Shown here: one piece after another, positions 55,680 to 64,000 of the stretch
Layout: every line of letters begins with the position of its first letter
Numbering within the stretch: position 1 is the first letter of the stretch
NCBI GenBank assembly: GCA_050084985.1
Contig: JBITNC010000001.1
Coordinates: forward strand, 154,814,001-154,878,000
Length of the DNA: 64,000 nt
Direction of reading: 5' to 3'
DNA from: Nageia nagi
Lineage: Eukaryota; Pinophyta
Program-made: the position numbers and the translations under genes
The notes under the pieces: model-generated
What the model saw: only the letters and a program-made list of their open reading frames with translations
What the model was told of the DNA's origin: nothing
Database searches by the model: none

Positions 55680-58600
55680 TGTATGTTTGTATGTATTAAT
55701 GTTAATCTAATGCTATTAGCATAAAGTGGTTAAACCCTTAATAGAGGCCAACATATGTATTTATCACCAATTTCATATTAGTTGTGATCTATAGGCTTAG
55801 GATTTAAACTTCTATCCATGTACATTTCTTAATTTCAACCTTTTATAAGATTTATTTTAATTTTAAATGAACCAACCTTATTTAGAGATTAAGTAATTAG
55901 GTGCATAGGTCCTAAATTGATTACTTTTTTAATGAAATTATTTAGCTATAATTATTATTATAGGGTACAATTTTCTATATATTGCACTTTCGCAATCAAC
56001 ATGAGCTTTGGTTGAATCTTAGAAGGATAAAGAAGGTTAGGGTTGTATAGAAAATGGGTTTGAATATATAAAAGAAACAAGACTAGTTTGATATTATGAT
56101 GAGATAAAATTTACTTATGATTGACATAAAGGGTGGTTAAATTTGAAAAGTTAGAAACTAATTATAATTAATAATTTTAAAGGTTGTAATAGAAATATTT
56201 GGTAAGAATTGGTCTATAAGATCAAATAAGGTTTACACCATTTGAGAGATTAAAAAGGGATTTTCGGATTGAAAAAGGTTATTAAGTTATAGATTGGAAA
56301 AATGAAAGCATTTAAGGTAAGGAGTGGAAGAGGAAGCAGGTATAATAAAACCAAATCTATTCATTTTAGAAGTTGCAACTTACATGAATCCATCAATTGA
56401 TTATTGATCTACTAGCCATGCTATTTATGCATGACTAAAATAAATACTAAGATAATGTTCAACATAATTGATATTACTTATTTTTAAATTAGTTGATAAA
56501 TCAAAATAAAGGTGAATTTACATGATATCATCATGTTTAAAATGATAATAAAGTTAAATTTCCATTGACCTTTAACTAGATGATTGATGTTTTAGTTAAA
56601 CTTCCCTTTTTTATGTAATTTTTCTAGTTATGTTTGACCTACAAAATGGTGAAAAATAATAAAATCACTAGTTCTGATCTCTAAATTTAAGTAATCAAAT
56701 TTATTTTTCATAATTATAATTTAAAAAAAAATTAAACAATTTTTAAGAATATCCTTGCAAAAATTAGAGTTAGTCAGAGTTTATATGTCCTATGAAACCA
56801 TCAAGCAAAGTGGACAACTTGAACACCCAAAAAATAAATTTGTTAGAAAAGAAAATCATAATAAGTAAATAAATGTAATAATATAATGAATTATAGTTAC
56901 TAATTATATTAATAAAATTAATTAGAATAAAAATAAAATATTCATGTAATTGTTATATGAAAGATTTAGTAGAAATAACTAGAACAACTATTACTAGACA
57001 TAAATGAGAGTTTATTTTCTATTTTTGCATAATACAAATCCAAGAAATGAATGAAAAATGCAAGAAACAAATAAGTTAAGTTAAGTAACATGCAAACTAT
57101 TTATTTATTTGATTTATCGATAATGAATGTAGAGATTTCACTTAATAATCTGAAAATGAATAGTTGGTTGATTTAATGATGTTGATCAAACTTTTCAAAA
57201 TAATATATAACTAAAATATTTAGATATTAGTCCTCAATAGCAAGTAAATTATACCAAAGTGAGTATCCAATAAATAAAATTAAATAACATGCACTACACC
57301 ATTTAAACATATGATTAGGCATCAAATAGCTTATGTAATCACTAGCCCTATCCAAATATTCAATCATGAACTAAGTTTTAGATATCATGGGTAAGTCATT
57401 TAATGTTCACAAGATTAAATATATTTTTTTTTTATTCAAGAGCCTTGGTGGTATTGACCACATGAATGGATGCAAAATAATATTATTTAAATATAATAAG
57501 AATCATCAAAATTCATTCATGCTTACAAGAAGGAAGACTTAAAGTTGATAATGCTCTAGGTTATTCATACAATACTTAATGCTACCTAAACTACCATGAA
57601 TTTTTATTATAATTAAATACTTGTTGTACATGATGAATTGTAATATATTCATTGATAATAATATAATTAATCCTAACAAATGAGAGTATATTTCATAATT
57701 GTTCTTGTAAATGGCTAAATAAAGGAGATAATACTCAAAATCCATGTTTCCTAAGGTGAATTTATTATTGTAATAAGCATTCGAGAAGTTGACTATAAAA
57801 TGTAAGTAGAGAAAGTTTTACATCCTAATTTTATATAAATTGTAAAGGAAAAAAGGGAAAGTGTTAAAGGAATTATAAATTGATCTTATGGTCTTTTGTA
57901 TATAATTACATGAATCTAACTAAGAGAGAATATATGAGATAGTGTGAAGGGTGTAATGCTTAGTATTGAAATCTTATGTGTGGTCAAGGATAGTGACTTA
58001 AATTTTCTTTGTGTAAACCTAGGTCAATAAGGAAAATGAAATTAAAACCCTCCTTATCTACTTATCTACACTAAAGTATTTTGATATCTATAATACCTAA
58101 ATCCTATCATTATTAAAATTTTCCCTTAAAATATTATTATCTCTATATAACTAATATATTTTATAGTCAATAATAGTACCTAATCACCATATTATTATGT
58201 AAGATAATGATTGCCCGTAATAACTTATAATATATATCATAAAGGAATAATCAAGCAATGAGACTAAGGGGATAATTGCAACAATAATTAGTATATAGTA
58301 CATAGTACAAGTCTACAAAACATTTAGAGGTTCATATCGACTCACAACCCCTACATTTGAGATATTTAAAAATTAATGATAGATACTACAAACCAATAGG
58401 TTTAAAATAATGTTAATGTTGAATTTACCTTTATCTTTTAAAAGGGATTTTAGTTTGAGGAGTTTACTAAAAATAAAAGTAAATGTGGGGTAATAAATAT
58501 TAAAAGTGAATAACAAATGATGAATAATACCTAATGAATATTCCATGATAAAGAAGAAATTGTAAATGGTAAAAGTAAATGTAAAACAAATGTATTTTTC

Positions 58601-59180
58601 AACAAGAGGGAATATAAAATGCCAATAAGTGAGAATCTAGAAGGAAATACATACGTGGAGTTTGTAGATAGAGGAAAAGATCAGCTAGGTCATGAGTAGA
58701 AGACTTGGGGAAAAGAAAAAAAATATTTCAATATTGTTGTTAGTGGAAAGGGGCCCAAGTAATTGAAAAATGTAGGCAGTAGTGGGCCCTTTTGTATACT
58801 AATAAATTTAATTCTAGAGATTTTATTGAGGATGAAATGATTGATGAATCCCTAGAGGAGTTAAGGTTGTGCATAGTTGGAAAATTCACTATTTAATGGC
58901 TTAGCATTTCGAGTTTAAAGAATTGAGCATTAGAGAAATGGGAGCTAAAGGGATAGGTAAGATTCTTGATGCTTCCTAGGGTTCTTTTTGCTTTCTACTT
59001 TGATTTTTAAGAGGACTTGCAACATGTTCTAGAAGGAGGGACTTGGTTCCTATTTATTAGTATAATCTAACCTAAAGGTTTTTTTTGGTATAGTTCTCCA
59101 TTTGTTGCAATAGTAGGATTCTTGATAGAGCAAAAAGTGGTGGGACAATACATTCATGGGGGTTTTCTACTCAATATTTG
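55680..59180. other. A+T-rich stretch, nothing identified
   Basis: Sequence to the right of the Athila-like target site. No reading frame with a family pattern. A T-tract lies at 57425-57434. An 11-bp imperfect inverted repeat AAAGGGGCCCA/TGGGCCCTTTT lies at about 58747-58793. Confidence 0.5.
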
Positions 59181-59289
59181 ATTTATAGGTTAGTTCCTAT
59201 CTATGAAAGAGGTTAAAAGTAACTAGAAAAAGATAAAAGAGGTGAAGATTAATAGGAACTAGATCAAAATCTAAATTACTTAAAGAAAA

Positions 59290-60223
59290 CTAAAACTAAT
59301 CAACCCAAGCATCACTTCATAGGTAGTAATCCATTTTCAAGATCAAGAATAGAAAAACTACCTCACTCTTGGGATCTCACAATCATAATACACAACCACA
59401 ACTTAGGACAATGCTTCATACATAATTATTACAAAATAAAATAACAAATACAAATTATAGAGAGAAAAATATCATAGAATTGTATTATCATATATGAAAA
59501 CACTTCTCACACTAGGAAACTTTGCTAAAATGTTTGACCTTTTGGACCTCTAATAGTCACTATTTATAATGTTCTATTTACAAAATAGGTGGTTGTCCAC
59601 CATTAATGACTACAACTACCCTATTGACTAAGAACTAAATGAAAGTAAATATCTATAATCATGTATAGAAAAATGTAAAATATATGTCTAATCATGGATT
59701 ATGGTCTCGATGCATGTCAATTCTTAAAATTTGTAAACCTTCAATCATGTACCAATCTAGCCATAATTAGTTGTTCTTTATCTCTTGATTTTGACACATC
59801 TAAATTGTTATTGTATTTATAAGGTATGGTTTCTCATTTTTGTAAGTATAGATAATCTGATTAATCATTTAATGAGACACCAACCTTCTATAACCATTAA
59901 ATGCTTGCACTAAAGTTCTAGTTTTGACTACTATAAGGGTGAAGGAAGATGTAAGCATTTAGACCTAATAATGAAGAACTACTACCACATGCAAATGAGT
60001 CATAGTTGACACATTGGCATAATCTTAAGGGTCATACACTCTTGATTAAGTGGACTCAAGTGGTTATCTCTTCTTACAGTGTCTATTTCTTCTTAGCAAA
60101 TTTGTTGCACATTAGCAAGTATTGTTGAATATCTAATAAGCCTTACCACCAACCAATTTTCCTTAAAAAAATGACATCATCACTTAAAATTAGTAGGATC
60201 TACTAAATGTGAGCATTATAACA
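59290..60223 (-). repeat. Probable 3' LTR of a minus-strand element that extends beyond the window
   Basis: On the minus strand a purine-rich tract (60236-60224) runs directly into TGTTATAATGCTCAC (from 60223). About 650 bp inside lies a TATA-like ATTATAAATA (59570-59561), as in plant LTR promoters. The partner LTR would be outside the window, so the other end (given as 59290) is a guess. The coiled-coil frame at 60860-63780 lies immediately upstream on the same strand. Confidence 0.45.
59561..59570 (-). promoter_or_regulatory. TATA-like box in the probable LTR
   Basis: Minus strand ATTATAAATA, followed downstream by a pyrimidine-containing leader. Supports an LTR promoter in minus orientation. 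Confidence 0.4.
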
Positions 60224-60237
60224 TCTCCTCCTACTAA
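60224..60237 (-). promoter_or_regulatory. Polypurine-like tract
   Basis: Minus strand TAGTAGGAGGAGA directly before TGTTATAATG. Confidence 0.5.
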
Positions 60238-60948
60238 GGCCTTCTATACTATTTGATGATGGATGAAGTTAGAGTTAATTTCTATCAAAAGGTACAAATC
60301 TTCCTATGGAATTCCATGGGTTCCAAAATATTGCATGCTAAGCAACCTAACTTTGGACTAATAGTTATATACAATGATACTTGGAAAGAACTCTTGGAGT
60401 ACACAAGACTCAAACCTAAGTAACTATACTTTTGATAAGACCCTGACTAGACTTAGACATAAACATAAACGTTATAAAATACTTCCCAAAGATGACTTAG
60501 CTAATTCTACAAAATGGGAACCCTTCAATTTTTTACTCACTCACATCTCCTAAACATGACTCAAATGAGTATGTATAAAGAATAATTATCACATCACAAA
60601 ATTGTAAGATTTGAAATACCTTTCCTCTAACTAAAACTTCGTAACATGAAAACTTTAAATAGAACAATACCTTGATTGAAGCATATATAATACAAGATTT
60701 TTAATAAAAATACTAAGTATATACAATCTATATTCATGATTGAATTTATACAACTATTTACAAATGAAAGAAAAGGGAATAAGGAGTGAGAAGTATAGAA
60801 AAAAATTTATTGGGAAAGAAATTAATTAACAAAAGAATTATGAATATAAATAATATTACCCCTTAAGAGTGTGATTATATAAGAACAATAATATTTTGGT
60901 GGCTCTTTAGGATCTTCAATATACTACCCTTAATGACCACTCCCGCTT

Positions 60949-61195
60949 GCTTGCCTAGTTATATCCTTTTGTGGGGCCTATTATTGAGGAATTAATTCTA
61001 TAGGTAATAAGAATTGAAGTTTATTATATAAATCCTATAGATTTTTATTATCTACCTTGGATAATATGGGAAATGCTTGAAATTTTGTACTGTTCTTTCT
61101 AAAGCCCATAAAAACATTCTCTAGTGTAATATCATTCAAAAACCTTGCAATTGCCTCCTATGCTTGCTCATTCATTTCTTAGAGATATGAGATTT
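60949..61195. repeat. 247-bp direct repeat, copy 1 (occupied site)
   Basis: Identical base for base to 62750-62996. It ends in AGATT and is followed directly by the LTR start TGTTAGG of the Tnt1-like copia; the last T is shared with the LTR. Confidence 0.95.
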
Positions 61196-61672
61196 GTTAG
61201 GAAATTATAATTATTACGGAGCAATAGAACATAAAAAACATTTTAGAAATATAAGCACAGAAAATGCATAAACAAGAGAGACACAGATATACGTGGTTCA
61301 CCCAGTTTGGGCTACGTCCACACCAAACAGCCAGTCCTTCCTTTTTTATTATCCAGCAGAGTGAATAGATACAACCTACAGCAGATCCGCTGTAATATCC
61401 TCTTTTTCTCTCACAGTCTCACGTCTCTGTTTCTCACTCACTGAATCACGTCTGTTACAATGCCCACATGCAAAAAAGAGGGGTTTTTATCTAGGAAAAA
61501 ATCCCTAAACCAAACATAAGTTCAACCGTCAGATTATTTGCCTAATAAATGGCCCAGATTGACTAGAAATTACTTTACTTTTACACGGCAATTTTCCAGA
61601 CGTTTTTAGCTTCCTGAGATATACATCTGGCTAAAATAAACAACTCTGAACAATCATGCTCCACACACAACA
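61195..61672 (-). repeat. 3' LTR of the Tnt1/Tork-like element
   Basis: 478 bp. On the minus strand it starts TGTTGTGTGTGG and ends AATTTCCTAACA. It contains GGTGTGGACGTAGCCCAAAC and TGGGTGAACCACGTATATC (about 61318-61285), the typical R-U5 junction words of plant copia LTRs. Confidence 0.88.
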
Positions 61673-61684
61673 ATCTCCCACTTG
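61673..61684 (-). promoter_or_regulatory. Polypurine tract of the Tnt1/Tork-like element
   Basis: Minus strand CAAGTGGGAGAT immediately before the LTR start TGTTGTG. Confidence 0.85.
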
Positions 61685-61768
61685 GAGAATGATTGTAGCA
61701 ACTCCACCGCTGCTTCTTTTGCTGGACAATGACTCCTCTTTGGACCTGGCTGTTTCTCATCTTCATAG

Positions 61769-62749
61769 TCATCCTTGAAGACCAATTGAAACTGAGCATA
61801 TTCTCAGTTTCTCCCTGGTTACAACTTTTGTTAGCATATCTGCAGGATTCTGGCTAGTATGTATCTTAGCCAGCTTTAATTCTCCATCTTCCAACACTGA
61901 TCGTATGAAATGGTACTTAAGCTGTATGTGTTTAGTCCTAGAATGAAATGCTGAGTTCTTTGCAAGATGAATGGCACTTTGGCTATCACTGTATAGCGTC
62001 CCCATATCATGCTCCTTACCCAATTCACCCATGAACCTTTGTAACCAAATCATTTCTTTACTAGCCTCTGTAGCAGCAACATACTCTGCTTCTATTGTTG
62101 AAAGTGCAACAACACTTTGGATTTTTGAAACCCAACTGACAGCTGTTCCACCAACAGTAAATACATATCCTGTAGTGCTCCTCCTGTTATCTCTGTCACC
62201 TGCCATATCTGCATCAACATATCCCTGTAGGGAAATGTTTGAACCACCAAAACATAATGCTTGATTTGTGGTACCTTTCAAATATCTGAGAATCCATTTC
62301 ACTGCCATCCAATGTTCCTTTCCTGGATTATTCATGTACCTGCTTACAACTCCCACTGCATGTGCAATATCAGGCCTTGTGCAGACCATTGCATACATTA
62401 AGCTTCCAACTGCTGATGCATATGGAACTTTAGACATATAATCCATGTCTTCTTGGGTCTTTGGGCACATTTCCTTACTAAGTTTGAAATGGCTAGCAAA
62501 AGGTATACTAACTGGTTTTGCATTGTGCATATTAAATCTTTTCAATACCTTTTGTATGTACTCATTCTGAGACAATGTCAATTTATGATTTTTCCTGTCT
62601 CTAGTGATTCTCATACCAAGGATTTGTTTTGCAGCTCCCAAATCCTTCATTGCAAATGAATTTGCCAATTTTCTTTTGAGCACATTTATTTCCTGCATGT
62701 TAGACCCTGCAATAAGCATGTCATCTACATACAATAACAATATGATATA
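61769..62749 (-). CDS. Copia RT C-terminus and RNase H, open but truncated at its 5' side
   Basis: About 326 open codons ending in a stop at 61769, without a start because the frame runs into the break at 62749. It begins in the RT catalytic motif (LLLYVDDMLIAG, both Asp intact). SFAMKDLGAAKQILGMRI, YIQKVLKRFNMHNAKPVSIP and YASAVGSLMYAMVCTRPDIA follow. RNase H motifs are YVDADMAGDRDNRRSTTGYV (two catalytic Asp), VALSTIEAEYVAATEASKEM (catalytic Glu), YSDSQSAIHLAKN (catalytic Asp) and NPADMLTKVV. The last wording and the length match Tnt1-94-type polyproteins of the Tork lineage. No stop or frameshift, in sharp contrast to the rest of the window. It would be cut from a Gag-Pol polyprotein. Confidence 0.93.
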   Translation of the reverse strand, partial: YIILLLYVDDMLIAGSNMQEINVLKRKLANSFAMKDLGAAKQILGMRITRDRKNHKLTLSQNEYIQKVLKRFNMHNAKPVSIPFASHFKLSKEMCPKTQEDMDYMSKVPYASAVGSLMYAMVCTRPDIAHAVGVVSRYMNNPGKEHWMAVKWILRYLKGTTNQALCFGGSNISLQGYVDADMAGDRDNRRSTTGYVFTVGGTAVSWVSKIQSVVALSTIEAEYVAATEASKEMIWLQRFMGELGKEHDMGTLYSDSQSAIHLAKNSAFHSRTKHIQLKYHFIRSVLEDGELKLAKIHTSQNPADMLTKVVTREKLRICSVSIGLQG

Positions 62750-62996
62750 GCTTGCCTAGTTATATCCTTTTGTGGGGCCTATTATTGAGGAATTAATTCT
62801 ATAGGTAATAAGAATTGAAGTTTATTATATAAATCCTATAGATTTTTATTATCTACCTTGGATAATATGGGAAATGCTTGAAATTTTGTACTGTTCTTTC
62901 TAAAGCCCATAAAAACATTCTCTAGTGTAATATCATTCAAAAACCTTGCAATTGCCTCCTATGCTTGCTCATTCATTTCTTAGAGATATGAGATTT
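62750..62996. repeat. 247-bp direct repeat, copy 2 (empty site)
   Basis: Identical to 60949-61195. Here AGATT is followed by TACTTCTC, continuing the minus-strand coiled-coil frame without a copia LTR, as expected of an allele without the insertion. Confidence 0.95.
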
Positions 62997-63780
62997 ACTT
63001 CTCAAACATGTTTATTGATGAGTCTTTATCCAAAAAGGACTTGGTATTTTCCACCCATCGGTCAGCACTACTTTGTATATTTGATTCTTCCTATAATTTG
63101 GGAGCCTTCAATTGAAATAAAGAATTGAAAAACTCATTTACAATACTTATTTCTATCTTCAATTGACCTTTCTCAAAGTATAGGATGAATGCCAAATCCT
63201 TGGAGTCACAACTATATTTTATTATTCTTAAAAGAGTAATAGTGTCCAAGTCCTTCTCCATTATCACCTTGATCCAACTTTGTATTTCTTCAATTTTTAC
63301 TCTTAGGGCTTCTAGGGATAATTCTTAGAGAGTAGTGATAGCATCATATTAAAGTATGGCTTGTTCTATTTGATTTTTCAAGTAATATCTTATACAAGCT
63401 CACCTTTCTTTCTTCAATCTGCTCCACTACAACCTTTCTATAATCCTTGATGATCTATAGTAGTTTAACTTTGTCATCATGTAAAAATTTATTGGTTGCT
63501 ATAGTCTTTTTAAGCTTTTCTTCTTATTTTTTAGCTTTTTCTCACTCTACTATATGGATTAGGCCTTTAGCTCCTCATTTTGCTTTTTTAATTTTTCTAG
63601 CTCAATCTTTGCTTCCTGTAGACTTTTATCATGCTTATCCTTATATTTAGTCAACTTCTTAATTAACTCTTTATATTGGTTTTGAAGACTAGCTATCATC
63701 TTATCTTTTTATGAGTAATCCCCTTTGTACTGATCAATTTTTTATTTAATGTTTCTATTTTATTCTCCATAGATTAGAGA

Positions 63781-64000
63781 CATTTTCCAAAAGCTAGGTA
63801 AGTATTGATCAAAAATTGGGTTGATCCATTATGGAGGCACTCTGCATATTTACATTTACAATATCTATAGGGGTTTTATCTAACTTCCCATATTTAAAGA
63901 AAATTTATTTAATTTTTATATCCCTCATATTTTAACTCTACTTAATAACCTACCTTGCTACTCCAAGAGTGTAGGGGTTAATTAATATTTCCCAATCAAT
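63781..64000. other. Right edge, no gene identified
   Basis: Possible upstream continuation of the minus-strand coiled-coil frame, but no stable frame is readable. Confidence 0.35.

Larger units (their letters stand above)
61195..62749 (-). mobile_element. Tnt1/Tork-like Ty1/copia, 3' half only
   Basis: On the minus strand it begins abruptly inside RT (62749), runs through RNase H and a polypurine tract, and ends with a complete 478-bp LTR (61672-61195). The 5' LTR, gag, protease, integrase and most of RT are missing. The reading frame is open, so it is by far the youngest element here. The missing part ends exactly where a second identical copy of the flanking sequence begins, which looks like an assembly break rather than a biological truncation. 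Confidence 0.9.
60860..63780 (-). pseudogene. Coiled-coil reading frame, interrupted by a copia insertion
   Basis: Reading right to left, MIASLQNQYKELIKKLTKYK (about 63693-63634) and LQEAKIELEKLKKQNEELKA (about 63618-63560) form a coiled coil. After frame changes come FLHDDKVKLL and VVVEQIEERKVSLYKILLEK (about 63435-63375). Then about 200 codons in one frame run from about 63350 to the copia site and beyond: SWIKVIMEKDLDTITLLRII, KYSCDSKDLAFILYFEKGQL, DRWVENTKSFLDKDSSINMF, then FLNDITLENVFMGFRKNSTK. The stops are TAA/TAG at probable Gln codons. The downstream part is present twice (60949-61195 and 62750-62996). It sits before a likely polypurine tract and LTR, so it may be an accessory gene of an LTR element. 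Family not recognised. Confidence 0.55.

Noticed and set aside
60188-60206. Near-palindrome TAGTAGGATCTACTA considered as a protein-binding site
   Set aside because: Short and imperfect, with no second copy to compare.
61971-62659. Plus-strand open frames over the copia RT-RNase H
   Set aside because: Antisense shadows of the intact minus-strand gene.
1-64000. CRISPR arrays, rRNA or tRNA genes, bacterial operons
   Set aside because: None seen; the phased CATAAG arrays have no conserved full-length repeat and the tRNA-like words are primer-binding sites.

Overview
This window is plant repeat DNA: about 64 kb of nested, mostly decayed LTR retrotransposons, with one relic of a host gene at the left edge (a broken PLS-type PPR gene). 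There are no rRNA, tRNA, CRISPR or bacterial features. Long LTRs, very high A+T (about 70% by eye, not counted), insertions stacked three to four deep, and abundant TAA/TAG codons where the families have Gln all fit a giant, heavily methylated plant genome. A gymnosperm is my best guess; very low GC attributed to methyl-cytosine decay has been reported for Welwitschia. The species cannot be fixed from this sequence alone.

Left third (1-17.8 kb). After the PPR relic comes a Ty3/gypsy chromovirus on the + strand (1099-17830) with unusually long LTRs of about 3 kb. It has an iMet-type primer site, gag, protease, RT, RNase H, integrase and a chromodomain relic. Its 3' LTR is split by a much younger, cleanly bounded LTR element (9942-15915). 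That element has 857-bp LTRs and a perfect 5-bp target duplication. It carries only a gag gene, and a minisatellite lies where pol would be.

Middle (17.8-37.9 kb). A Tat-like Ty3/gypsy pol gene on the + strand is cut into three pieces (17836-18108, 20722-22642, 33913-34770) by two minus-strand copia-type insertions. The first (18109-20721) has a single LTR at one end and a bare primer-binding site at the other; its LTR is itself split by a 948-bp terminal-inverted-repeat element. The second (22643-33912) is a SIRE-like copia element with readable gag to RNase H. One of its LTRs is split by an insertion of about 2.9 kb with a LINE-like 3' end.

Right-middle (37.9-55.7 kb). An Athila-like Ty3/gypsy element on the minus strand is flanked by a perfect ATATA duplication. 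It has gag, protease, RT, RNase H, integrase and an additional long coiled-coil reading frame between integrase and the 3' LTR. Inside it sits the most interesting object here: a + strand LTR element (46765-52558) with no visible pol. It carries a plant mobile domain (PMD) gene followed by a coiled-coil frame that ends at the 3' LTR.

Right edge (55.7-64 kb). A likely 3' LTR of another minus-strand element (right boundary 60223) follows a coiled-coil reading frame. That frame is interrupted by the 3' half of a young Tnt1/Tork-like copia element with an open RT-RNase H frame. The copia fragment lies between two identical 247-bp copies of the flanking sequence. The right copy reads like the empty insertion site, which points to an assembly join of two alleles.

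None of the genes forms a functional operon or pathway. They are transposon genes, and only the Tnt1/Tork-like frame and the gag of the 9.9-15.9 kb element are close to intact. All identifications come from motif recognition by eye, without database searches.
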